From contig CBDIDG010000004.1 in NCBI GenBank assembly GCA_965277615.1, positions 310,001 through 374,000 on the forward strand: a DNA stretch of 64,000 nt. Direction: 5' to 3'. Under the pieces are notes generated by a model that worked only from the letters and a program-made list of their open reading frames with translations, had not been told where the DNA came from and made no database searches. How positions within the stretch are numbered: the first letter of the stretch is position 1; each line of letters begins with the position of its first letter. The position numbers and the translations under genes are program-made. This stretch comes from Bog-532 sp965277615. Its GTDB lineage: Bacteria > Actinomycetota > Actinomycetes > Streptosporangiales > Streptosporangiaceae. This document shows positions 42,954-51,293 of the stretch, in pieces.

Positions 42954-43777
42954 CACGGCTTCCTGGCCACCCCGCAGTACAGCCAGCGTGAACCGTCGCT
43001 GTCGGCCAGCTCGCGGTCTTCGGCGCCCCAGACTCCGGTGTAGGTGAGGCCGGGCTCGGCACCCTCGTAGGGGGCGACCAGGTCCAGGCCGTCGAAGAAC
43101 GCAGCCACCTCGGACTTGGACCGGAAGTACAGGTGTTCGGTAGCGGTGTCGAACACGGCCCGGAAACCCTCCGCCCGCGCCGGGGGCTTCTGGTCTTCGG
43201 TGAGGTGGGACAGCGACAGGTAGCTGCCCGGAGCGAGCGCGTCCAGGTACTGCCGGACCAGGTCGTACGGGCGCGCCGCGTCGGAGACGAACATCAGCAC
43301 CCCGGTGAGCAGCAACCCGACGGGCTGGGAAAAGTCGATCAGGTCGCGAACCGTCGGATCGGCCAGGATGGCAGCCGGCTCGCGCAGGTCACCGGCGATC
43401 GCAGCGATCTTCTCCTCGCCGACCAGGATGTCCTGACTGTGCAATTTGACCATCGGATCGTTGTCGATGTAGATCACGGTCACATCGGGAACGATCTTCT
43501 GCACCACTTCATGGGTGTTGCCCACCGTGGGCAGGCCCGAGCCGATGTCGATGAACTGCCGCACGCCGTGGTCGGCGATGTACTTGGCCGCCCGCTGGTG
43601 GAAGCCCCGGTTGGACCAGGCCGCGTCCCGGACCTCGGGCACCGCCGCCAGGATCTGCTCGGCGGCCTGCTGGTCGCGGTCGAAGTAATGATGACCCTTC
43701 AGCATGTAGTCGTAGATCCGGGCCGGCGTGGGGATGCTGGTGTCGACGCCCGGAGGGACATGCGGAGCCTCGGTCAT
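42953..43777 (-). CDS. DUF574 SAM-dependent methyltransferase
   Basis: This 274-residue protein belongs to the DUF574/S-adenosyl methyltransferase group of actinomycetes: VDTSIPTPARIYDYMLKGHH, YFDRDQQAAEQIL, the SAM site VRQFIDIGSGLPTVGNTHEV, VIYIDNDPMVKLHSQDIL, VGLLLTGVLMFVSD. The target is unknown. ATG 43777 with GGAGG just upstream is preferred to the frame start at 43813. Members often neighbour DUF397 and Scr1 genes, as here. A TTGTGATTCGCAA site ends 42 bp upstream of the start. Confidence 0.88.
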   Translation of the reverse strand: MTEAPHVPPGVDTSIPTPARIYDYMLKGHHYFDRDQQAAEQILAAVPEVRDAAWSNRGFHQRAAKYIADHGVRQFIDIGSGLPTVGNTHEVVQKIVPDVTVIYIDNDPMVKLHSQDILVGEEKIAAIAGDLREPAAILADPTVRDLIDFSQPVGLLLTGVLMFVSDAARPYDLVRQYLDALAPGSYLSLSHLTEDQKPPARAEGFRAVFDTATEHLYFRSKSEVAAFFDGLDLVAPYEGAEPGLTYTGVWGAEDRELADSDGSRWLYCGVARKP

Positions 43778-43818
43778 TACGCCTCCATTCACGATGCGTT
43801 TATAGTCTGTCACGGAAG

Positions 43819-43831
43819 TTGCGAATCACAA
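43819..43831 (-). promoter_or_regulatory. Candidate operator TTGTGATTCGCAA
   Basis: Second copy of the 13-bp near-palindrome, 42-54 bp upstream of the methyltransferase start and in the same orientation and similar distance as the site ahead of the Scr1-type regulator. The surrounding ~80 bases are AT-rich and probably contain the promoter. Confidence 0.45.
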
Positions 43832-43866
43832 GTACGTTTATTCCTCTTTGTACCGCTTTATCCGCT

Positions 43867-46800
43867 TTATTCGGAGAAAGACCCGCCCGATTCCAGGTCA
43901 CCCTCCAGGTCCAGATACACCTGGCGCAGCTGGTCAAGGGTTTTGGGATCCGGTTCTGCCCACATGCCGCGCTGGGCCGCTTCGAGCAGACGCTCCGTTA
44001 TACCCCTAAGCGCCCAGGGGTTCGACTTTTCCATGAACGCCCGGTTCTCCGGGTCGAACACGTAGGCAGCTGCCAGCCGTTCGTACATCCAGTCCGCCAC
44101 CACGTGGGCGGTGGCGTCGTAGCCGAACAGGTAATCCACGGTCGCGGCCAGCTCGAATGCGCCCTTGTAGCCGTGCCGGCGCATGGCCGCGATCCACTTC
44201 GGGTTGACCACCCGGGACCGGAACACCCGGCGGGTCTCCTCGTCCAGGGTGCGGGTCTTGACCGCGTCCGGGGTGGCCGAGTCGCCGATGTAGGCGGCCG
44301 GGCTGCGCCCGGTGAGCGTGCGCACCATGGCCACCATGCCGCCGTGGTACTGGAAGTAGTCGTCGGAGTCGGCGATGTCGTGCTCGCGGGTGTCGGCGTT
44401 CTTGGCCGCCACCGCGATCCGGGCGAACGCGGTCTCCATGTCGCCCCGGGCGGGCTTACCGTCCAGCTCACGCCCGTAGGCGTAACCACCCCACACGGCG
44501 TACACCTCGGCCAGGTCGGCGTCGTCGTGCCAGTTCCTGCTGTCAATCAGCGGCAGCAGGCCGGCCCCGTAGGCGCCCGGCTTGGAGCCGAAGATACGTG
44601 TGGTGGCGCGCCGCCAGTCTCCGTGGACGGCGTGGTCGGCCCTGGTGTGGGCCCGCAGGTAGTTGACGTCGTCCGGCTCGTCCAGCTCGGCGACGGTGCC
44701 GATGGCGTCGTCGAGCAACGCGATCACGTGCGGGAAGGCGTCACGGAAGAACCCGGAGATGCGCAGGGTGACGTCGATCCGGGGGCGCCCCAGCTCACCG
44801 GCCGGCACGACGGCGAACCCGGTGACCCGGCGCGAGGTCTCGTCCCATTCCGGGCGACAGCCGATCAGGGCCAGCACCTCGGCGATGTCGTCGCCCTGGG
44901 TCCGCATGGCCGAGGTGCCCCACACGGTGAGGCCGACGCACCGCGGGTAACCGCCCTCGTCGGCCAGGTGCCGGGCCAGCAGCGAGTCGGCCAGCGCCCG
45001 CCCGGTGTCCCAGGAGTTGGGTGACGGGATGGCCTTCGGGTCGACCGAGTAGAAGTTCCGGCCGGTCGGCAGGACGTTGACCAGGCCGCGGGTGGGCGAC
45101 CCGGACGGACCCGCGGGCACGTAGCCGCCGGACAGCGCGGTCAGCACGGCGCCGATCTCGCCGCTGGTCGCGGCCAGCCGGGGCACGACCTCGGTGCAGG
45201 CGAACTGGAGGACGCGGGTGACGGCCTCCGGGTCGGCCTGCGGGCCGGCCTGCTCGTGGCCGTCGCCGGCGGGGGCTGCGGTGAGCGCGGTGGCGGCGAC
45301 TTCGGCGGCCCGGTCTGGATCCCAGTCGGCGGCGCCCATGGCTTCGATCAGGGAGCGGGCCGTCTGCTCGTAGCGGTCGGTGTCGGTGCGGGAGGCGTCG
45401 CCGCCTTCCAGCAGGCCCAGGGCGGCCCGCAGGCCGGGCAGGGCACCCCAGCGGGCGCTCCACAGCTGGGCTGAACGCAGGATGACCAGGACCAGGTTGA
45501 GCAGGGCCTCCCCCTCCGGCGCCGCGCCCAGGATGTGCAGCCCGTCCCGGATCGAGGCGTCCTTGACCTCGCACAGGTAGCCGTCGATGTGCAGCACGAA
45601 GTCGTCGAACTCGGCCGCGCCGGGCTCGCCGGCCACCCCCAGGTCGTGGTGCAGTTGGGCGGCGCGGACCATGGACCAGATCTGGGCCCGGACGGTGGGC
45701 AGCTTGTCCGGGTCCAGCGCGGCCACGGTGGCGTACTCGTCCAGCAGCTGTTCCAGCTTGGCCAGCTCCCCGTAGCTGTCCGCGCGGGCCATGGGCGGCA
45801 CCAGGTGGTCGACGATGACCGCGTGGCCACGCCGTTTGGCCTGGGTGCCCTCCCCCGGGTCGTTGACAATGAACGGGTAGATCAGCGGCAGGTCCTGCAG
45901 CACGGCATCGGGCCCGCACTGGCCCGACAGGCCCAGGCCCTTGCCCGGCAGCCATTCCAGCGTGCCGTGCTTACCCAGATGGATGATGGCGTCCACGCCG
46001 AACTCGTGGTCCAGCCAGCGGTAGGCGGCCAGGTAGTGATGAGAGGGCGGCAGAACCGGGTCGTGATAGATCGCGACCGGATTCTCGCCGAACCCCCGGG
46101 GCGGCTGGATCATCACCACGACGTGACCGAAGCGCAGGGAGGCGAACACCAGGTCACCGTCGTCGGTGTACAGCTCGCCCGGCGGTTCGCCCCACTGATC
46201 GATGACCGAGCGGGTGAAGCTCTCGGGCAGGGCATCCAGCCATTGGCGGTACCGGGCCAGCGGGGCCCGGGCCGGTGCGGCGCTGAGCTGCTGCTCGGTC
46301 AGCCACTCGGTGTCGTAGCCGCCCGCGGCGATCAGCGTGTGGATGAGCGTGTCGCCGTCCTCGGGGAAACCGTCGCCGAGGTTGTAGCCGGCCGCGCGCA
46401 GGGCCTGCAGCAGCCGGACGGCCGAAGCCGGGGTGTCCAGGCCGACCGCGTTGCCGACCCGGGCATTCTTGGTCGGGTACGAGGACAGCATGATCGCGAC
46501 GCGCTTGTCCGAGTTCGGGGTGCCGGCCAGCTTCGCCTGCCGGACCGCGATCCCGGCCAGCCGCCCGGCCCGCTCCGGGTCGGCGACGTAGACCCCGATG
46601 CCGTCCGGGCCCTCCTCCTTGAACGAGAACGGCACCGTGATCAGCCGGCCGTCGAACTCGGGGATCGCGACCTGCATGGCCGCGTCGATCGGGCTCAGCC
46701 CGCCGTCCGCGTCCTGCCATTGCGCCCGCGAGGAGGTCAGGCACAGGCCCTGGAGGATGGGCACGCCCAGGGTGGCCAGGGCGCCGGCGTCCCAGTCGCC

Positions 46801-47643
46801 TTCGGCGCTGGTGCCGGCCGCGCCCGAGCCGCCAGCCGCCAGGACCGTGGTGATGACGGCCTGGGCCGGGGCCAGGAGCTCGGTCAGGCCCGCGTCGGCC
46901 GAGCGCAGGGAGGCGCAGTACACCGGGAGCGGGACGGCGCCCCGGTCGGCGATGGCCTGGCACAGCGCGTCGACGGAACCCGTGTTGCCGGAGAGCTCGT
47001 GGGCGCGGTAGAAAACCACGGCGACGGTAGGGGCTGCTGGGGCTGGCGGGGCTGCTGGGGCTGCTGGGGCAGCAGCGGCTGCTGGGGCCGGGGAGGTTTT
47101 GGTGCCGGACGGGGCTTGCGGGGCTTGCGGGGCTGGCGGGGTTTGTGGGGTGGGCGGGGCTGCTGGGGCTTGTAGGGCTTCGGGGAGGGTGTGGCGGCCG
47201 TAGGCCGGGGTGGCCTGGGGCGGGGCGAAGCCTTCGCCGGTGAGCAGGACGGTGTCGGACAGGAACGCAGCCAGCTCGCGCAGGTTGGCCGGGCTGCCCT
47301 CGCGCAGGTAGCCGAGGGCCTCGGCCACGACGCCGGCCGGAACCGTGGACAGGCTCATCAGCTCGGCGTCGAGGGTGGACTCACCGCCCAGCGCGACTAG
47401 CGGCAGCCCGCTGGCCCGCAGGGCCGCGACACCTTCCGGCCAGGCCTGGCGGCCACCGAGCAGCCGGAGCACGACCAGGTCGGCCCCGTCGGCCAGGGCG
47501 GTCAGGCGGGCGGCGCCGGCCTGGTCGCCCGCCCCGTCACCCAGGGAGATCCGGGACGGGTTGGCGGTCCGGTAATCCGCGCCGGACGAGCGGGCGGCGA
47601 GCAGTTCGGTGTCGGCCGTCGACAGCAGGAGGATCGTAGCCAC
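43867..47643 (-). CDS. cobN: Cobaltochelatase large subunit CobN
   Basis: This 1258-residue protein inserts cobalt into hydrogenobyrinic acid a,c-diamide with the help of AAA+/vWA partners. CobN/BchH blocks include RVAIMLSSYPTKNARVGNAV, HLGKHGTLEWLPGKGLGLSG, YPFIVNDPGEGTQAKRRGHA, VIVDHLVPPMARADSYGELA, and VVNPKWIAAMRRHGYKGAFE near the end. Residues ~160-210 are a Pro/Ala-rich linker of near-repeats (PAPQAPQAP, PAAPAAPPAPAAP) that varies among relatives. It stands 15 kb from the main cobalamin operon, and I see no riboswitch upstream of 47643. The likely partner is the ChlID protein at 26-28 kb. Confidence 0.94.
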   Translation of the reverse strand: MATILLLSTADTELLAARSSGADYRTANPSRISLGDGAGDQAGAARLTALADGADLVVLRLLGGRQAWPEGVAALRASGLPLVALGGESTLDAELMSLSTVPAGVVAEALGYLREGSPANLRELAAFLSDTVLLTGEGFAPPQATPAYGRHTLPEALQAPAAPPTPQTPPAPQAPQAPSGTKTSPAPAAAAAPAAPAAPPAPAAPTVAVVFYRAHELSGNTGSVDALCQAIADRGAVPLPVYCASLRSADAGLTELLAPAQAVITTVLAAGGSGAAGTSAEGDWDAGALATLGVPILQGLCLTSSRAQWQDADGGLSPIDAAMQVAIPEFDGRLITVPFSFKEEGPDGIGVYVADPERAGRLAGIAVRQAKLAGTPNSDKRVAIMLSSYPTKNARVGNAVGLDTPASAVRLLQALRAAGYNLGDGFPEDGDTLIHTLIAAGGYDTEWLTEQQLSAAPARAPLARYRQWLDALPESFTRSVIDQWGEPPGELYTDDGDLVFASLRFGHVVVMIQPPRGFGENPVAIYHDPVLPPSHHYLAAYRWLDHEFGVDAIIHLGKHGTLEWLPGKGLGLSGQCGPDAVLQDLPLIYPFIVNDPGEGTQAKRRGHAVIVDHLVPPMARADSYGELAKLEQLLDEYATVAALDPDKLPTVRAQIWSMVRAAQLHHDLGVAGEPGAAEFDDFVLHIDGYLCEVKDASIRDGLHILGAAPEGEALLNLVLVILRSAQLWSARWGALPGLRAALGLLEGGDASRTDTDRYEQTARSLIEAMGAADWDPDRAAEVAATALTAAPAGDGHEQAGPQADPEAVTRVLQFACTEVVPRLAATSGEIGAVLTALSGGYVPAGPSGSPTRGLVNVLPTGRNFYSVDPKAIPSPNSWDTGRALADSLLARHLADEGGYPRCVGLTVWGTSAMRTQGDDIAEVLALIGCRPEWDETSRRVTGFAVVPAGELGRPRIDVTLRISGFFRDAFPHVIALLDDAIGTVAELDEPDDVNYLRAHTRADHAVHGDWRRATTRIFGSKPGAYGAGLLPLIDSRNWHDDADLAEVYAVWGGYAYGRELDGKPARGDMETAFARIAVAAKNADTREHDIADSDDYFQYHGGMVAMVRTLTGRSPAAYIGDSATPDAVKTRTLDEETRRVFRSRVVNPKWIAAMRRHGYKGAFELAATVDYLFGYDATAHVVADWMYERLAAAYVFDPENRAFMEKSNPWALRGITERLLEAAQRGMWAEPDPKTLDQLRQVYLDLEGDLESGGSFSE

Positions 47644-47673
47644 TGGTCGATCCTGTCATGCCCCGGCCTGGAG

Positions 47674-48615
47674 TCAGGAGGGGCCGAGTCCGCGCAGGAA
47701 CTGGTCCAGTTCGGCTCGGTCCGGGGCGGTGGCTGGGCCGGGCCGGGTAGTGGACAGGGCGGCGGCGGCGTTGGCCCGGGCGGCCGCCTGCGGCGCGGGC
47801 AGGCCCGCAGCCAGGGCGGCAAGGAATACGCCGGCGTGGGCGTCGCCGGCGCCGGTGGTGTCGATCGCGTCCACCTGGGGCGCGGGGATCTCCTGGGGCT
47901 GGCCGTCGGCGCTGGCCAGGACGCATCCGGCCGGGCCGGCGCGAACCATGATCGCGGCCTGCGGCATCAACACCTGGAGGCGGCGGGCCGCGGTGGCGGG
48001 CTCGATCGCGTGGGTGAGCAGGGCGGCCTCGCGCTGGTTGGCGCTCCACCAGTCGGTGCGGCGGGCGACCCGGCCGAGGATGTCCGGCGGGATGTCCGCG
48101 ACCAGCGGGCCCGGGTCGACGAACAGGGTCACGGCGGCGGGCAGCCGGGCCGCCCACGCGCTGAGTCCCGGGCCGGAGGCGGGCGCGGCCAGGCCGTAGC
48201 CGGACACGTACACCACATCCCCGGAACCGGCCGCGACCGCGTCCCAGGCGCCATCCGGTGCGGGCAGCGACTCGGCGCCCAGGCTGGTCACGAACGTGCG
48301 CTCCCCGGCCGGCTCGACCAGTGCGACGTCGAAACCGGTGTCGGCCCGAGGGTCGGGCGGTCGCAGGATCTCAATGTTCTCGCGGGTCAGGGCCGCGCGC
48401 ACCAGATCGCCCCACGGGCCGGTGCCGTGCCCGCCCGCGTACCGCACCGGCAGGCCCTGCCGGGCGGCGGCGACCATGACGTTGAACCCGCCGCCGACCG
48501 CGATCCCGGACGAGGTGGCCAGCAGGTCGCCGCCTCGTTCCGGCAGCGACGGAACGGCCATCAGCAGGTCCACGATGGCCTCGCCCGCGAACAGCAGCCG
48601 CCGGATTTGAGTCAT
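47674..48615 (-). CDS. PfkB family carbohydrate kinase
   Basis: This 313-residue ribokinase-fold enzyme phosphorylates a sugar or nucleoside. Signatures are the N-terminal GGGFNVMVAAARQGLPVRYAGG and the C-terminal catalytic DTTGAGDAHAGVFLAAL, with Asp as base. Ribose, a nucleoside or a deoxysugar are possible substrates. The neighbouring ADP-ribosylglycohydrolase and NCS1 permease suggest ribose or nucleoside. I use ATG 48615; no strong ribosome site is visible and the open frame to 48783 belongs to the previous gene. It lies 25 bp downstream of that gene. Confidence 0.88.
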   Translation of the reverse strand: MTQIRRLLFAGEAIVDLLMAVPSLPERGGDLLATSSGIAVGGGFNVMVAAARQGLPVRYAGGHGTGPWGDLVRAALTRENIEILRPPDPRADTGFDVALVEPAGERTFVTSLGAESLPAPDGAWDAVAAGSGDVVYVSGYGLAAPASGPGLSAWAARLPAAVTLFVDPGPLVADIPPDILGRVARRTDWWSANQREAALLTHAIEPATAARRLQVLMPQAAIMVRAGPAGCVLASADGQPQEIPAPQVDAIDTTGAGDAHAGVFLAALAAGLPAPQAAARANAAAALSTTRPGPATAPDRAELDQFLRGLGPS

Positions 48616-48640
48616 AGGCTCAGCCGGCGGATCGGCGGGC

Positions 48641-49735
48641 TCACCGTAGGGCCAGGAGCGCAGCGGCCAGGCCGGGTAGGTCCAGCCGGTGCCGGTCGAT
48701 GACCGCGATGGCCGGGCCGGGGAAGGCGGCGACGCCGTGGCAGGCGCCGGCCACCGCGCCCGCCATGGCCGCGATGGTGTCACAGTCCCCGCCCAGCGAG
48801 GCCGCGAACCGGCAGGTCAGCCAGGGGTCATCGGGGGTGGCGGTGAGCGCGGCGAACGCGGCCGGTACCGACTCCTGGGTGGCGAGGCCGGTGCCGACCA
48901 GACGGTAGATCACGTCCGCGGCCTCGGCCGGCGGCAGGCCGGCCACTAGCTGGGTGGCCCACTCGATGCGGGCGGCGACGTCGGCCCCGGCCACCCAGCG
49001 GCCCCGCCTGGCGGCGATGCGGGCCGCGGCGGTAGCGGCGGCGATGGCCTCGGGCACACTGGCCCCGGAGACGCCGGCGCTGACCGCGGCGGCGACCGCG
49101 GCCGCGCCGGCCAGGGCCAAGCTGGTCCCGTGGGTGACGAAGCTGGCCTGCTCCACGTGGTCGACCAGGGTTTCCAGGCTGGGCTTCTTGCTGTTATCAG
49201 CCTCAGGTGAGGTGCCGCGGAGCGGGGTGGCGCGGAGCGGGGTTGCGCAGAGCGGGGTGACGCGGAGCGGGGTGGCGATACCGACGGGGGCGATGCGCAT
49301 GGCGGCGCCGTTGGTGTCGCCGGTGGCGCCGGCTTCCTCAGGCGGGGCGCCGGCCTGCACGGCGGTCAGCGCGCGGCGGGTGGATGGGCCGAGCAGATCC
49401 AGCGATCCCCGGGCTGTCATGTCCGCTTCCCAGGCCACCAGGGCGTCGGCCAGCTCGCGCGGGTCGATCCGGCCGTGCCCGGCTACGAGCAGGCGCCCGA
49501 GCAGGACGGCCTGCTCGGTGTCGTCGGTGATGTCACCGGCCTGGTGACCGGCGGCGATGGGATGCTCGTCCGGCGCGGGCTCGAATCCGGTTAGCAGCGG
49601 GCCCCAGCGGGCCACGATCTGCGGGCGGGACAGCAACTGCGTCGGCATCCCGAGCGCGTCGCCGATGGCCAGCCCGTACAGCGCCCCCTGGGCCCGCCCG
49701 GCTTGACCGCTCGGGAGACGGGGAAGATTGATCAT
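48641..49735 (-). CDS. ADP-ribosylglycohydrolase family protein (second copy)
   Basis: This 364-residue protein has the classic family motifs: ALYGLAIGDALGMPTQLLS at the start, the metal site GDITDDTEQAVLLGRLL, and SLGGDCDTIAAMAGAVAGAC near the end. It removes ADP-ribose or ribose-linked groups if typical. A stretch at ~155-185 repeats TPLRATPL and is coded by a 15-bp tandem repeat (49216-49275), absent from the core fold. ATG 49735 is chosen. The NCS1 permease starts divergently 67 bp away, and the PfkB gene follows 25 bp downstream. Confidence 0.9.
   Translation of the reverse strand: MINLPRLPSGQAGRAQGALYGLAIGDALGMPTQLLSRPQIVARWGPLLTGFEPAPDEHPIAAGHQAGDITDDTEQAVLLGRLLVAGHGRIDPRELADALVAWEADMTARGSLDLLGPSTRRALTAVQAGAPPEEAGATGDTNGAAMRIAPVGIATPLRVTPLCATPLRATPLRGTSPEADNSKKPSLETLVDHVEQASFVTHGTSLALAGAAAVAAAVSAGVSGASVPEAIAAATAAARIAARRGRWVAGADVAARIEWATQLVAGLPPAEAADVIYRLVGTGLATQESVPAAFAALTATPDDPWLTCRFAASLGGDCDTIAAMAGAVAGACHGVAAFPGPAIAVIDRHRLDLPGLAAALLALR
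49216..49275 (-). repeat. 15-bp tandem repeat within the ADP-ribosylglycohydrolase gene
   Basis: Four copies of CGCGGAGCGGGGTGG (with 1-3 substitutions in the middle two) run head to tail. Because the unit is 15 bp, it adds five residues per copy (variants of TPLRA) without shifting frame, so copy number can change without breaking the protein. Confidence 0.9.
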
Positions 49736-49802
49736 TAGTCGCGATGTTTCAGCCGGGAGACGCGGCCTGTCAAATTTCGGCCGGCCCAGAAGGAGCGTGG
49801 CG

Positions 49803-51284
49803 ATGAGCGCGGCAACGCAAGAACACGCCGGGGGCATCGAGGTCAACGGCATCAACGTCATCAGCGAGGGCGAGCGGGGCGGCCGCCCGCGGCAGTTGTT
49901 CTGGCCGTGGTTCGCGGCCAACATCTCGGTGCTAGGGCTCAGCTACGGCGCGTTCGTGCTCGGCTTCGGCATCTCGTTCTGGCAGGCCGCGGTGGCCGGC
50001 CTGATCGGCATCGTGGTGTCCTTCCTGCTGTGCGGGTTCATCGCCATCGCCGGCAAGCGCGGCTCGGCGCCCACGCTGATCCTGTCCCGCGCGGCGTTCG
50101 GCGTCCGCGGGAACAAGCTGCCCTCGATCGTGTCCTGGATCCTGTGCGTCGGCTGGGAGATCGTGCTGACCGCCCTGGCTACGCTGGCCACCGCCACCGT
50201 GTTCCAGCGCCTGGGCTGGGGCGGCGGCGACGTGACCAAGGTGATCGCGTTCCTGGTCATCGCCGCGCTGATCGTCGGGGGCGGCGTGCTCGGGTTTGCC
50301 ACGATCATGCGGCTGCAGACGATCATCACGGTCATCACCGGCATCTTGACCGTGATCTACTTCATCCTGGTCGCGGACAAGATCCACTGGAGCACGGTGT
50401 CCCACCTGCCCTCCGGGTCGGCGGCCGAGTTCATCGGAGCCACCATCTTCGTGATCACCGGCTTCGGCCTGGGCTGGGTCAACACCGCGGCGGACTACTC
50501 CCGCTACCTGCCCCGGCGCACCTCCGGCGGCGCGGTGGTCGGCTGGACGACGTTCGGCTCCGCCATCGCGCCGATCTTCCTGCTCGGGTTCGGGCTGCTG
50601 CTGGCCGGCTCGTCGACCAAGCTGGCCAGCGCGATCTCGGCCGACCCGATCGGCGCGCTGACCACCATCCTGCCGACCTGGTACCTGTTCCCCTTCGCCA
50701 TCGTGGCCGTGCTCGGGCTGGTCGGCGGGGCGGTGCTGGACATCTATTCGTCCGGGCTGACGCTACTGGCCGCAGGCCTGCGGGCACCGCGGTACGTGGC
50801 GGCGCTGATCGACGGCGTGCTGATGGTCGCCGGGACGATCTACGTGGTGTTCTTCGCGCACAACTTCATCGGGCCGTTCGAGGGCTTCCTGATCACGCTG
50901 GGCGTGCCCATCGCGGCCTGGTGCGGGATCATGCTGGCCGACCTGGCCCTGCGGCGGCGCGACTACGCCGACGCGGACCTGTACGACCCGGCCGGCCGGT
51001 ACGGGGACGTGCGGTGGGCCGCGGTGGCGGTGATGGTGGTGGGGACGGTGATCGGCTGGGGCCTGGTCGTCAACACCTCGGCGTCCTGGCTCAAGTGGCA
51101 GGGATACCTGCTCGGCCCCCTCGGCCTGGGCGGCAAGTCCGGCACCTGGGCCTTCGCCAACCTGGGGGTGGTCATCGCACTGGCCGTGGCGTTCGTCGCC
51201 TGGCTGCTGCTGGGGCGGGGGCCGGTCCGGGCTCAGGAGGGCGTGGGCCGCCTCGGCCGGACGCACCGGAAGCTGAAGGCCTGA
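49803..51284 (+). CDS. NCS1 family permease (cytosine/purine type)
   Basis: This 493-residue transporter has ~12 membrane helices in the CodB/NCS1 pattern (FWPWFAANISVLGLSYGAFV, FGISFWQAAVAGLIGIVVSF, VSWILCVGWEIVLTALA, GFGLGWVNTAADYSRYLPRR). The middle motif NTAADYSRYLP is typical of cytosine/purine/nucleobase carriers. ATG 49803 has AAGGAG about seven bases upstream; the open frame to 49728 is leader. Next to PfkB and ADP-ribosylglycohydrolase genes, it probably brings in nucleobases or nucleosides. Confidence 0.92.
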   Translation: MSAATQEHAGGIEVNGINVISEGERGGRPRQLFWPWFAANISVLGLSYGAFVLGFGISFWQAAVAGLIGIVVSFLLCGFIAIAGKRGSAPTLILSRAAFGVRGNKLPSIVSWILCVGWEIVLTALATLATATVFQRLGWGGGDVTKVIAFLVIAALIVGGGVLGFATIMRLQTIITVITGILTVIYFILVADKIHWSTVSHLPSGSAAEFIGATIFVITGFGLGWVNTAADYSRYLPRRTSGGAVVGWTTFGSAIAPIFLLGFGLLLAGSSTKLASAISADPIGALTTILPTWYLFPFAIVAVLGLVGGAVLDIYSSGLTLLAAGLRAPRYVAALIDGVLMVAGTIYVVFFAHNFIGPFEGFLITLGVPIAAWCGIMLADLALRRRDYADADLYDPAGRYGDVRWAAVAVMVVGTVIGWGLVVNTSASWLKWQGYLLGPLGLGGKSGTWAFANLGVVIALAVAFVAWLLLGRGPVRAQEGVGRLGRTHRKLKA

Positions 51285-51293
51285 AAATCCTGG

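Noticed and set aside
45535..47175. Long plus-strand open frame of about 546 codons opposite cobN
   Set aside because: It lies wholly within cobN on the other strand and shows no recognisable domain.
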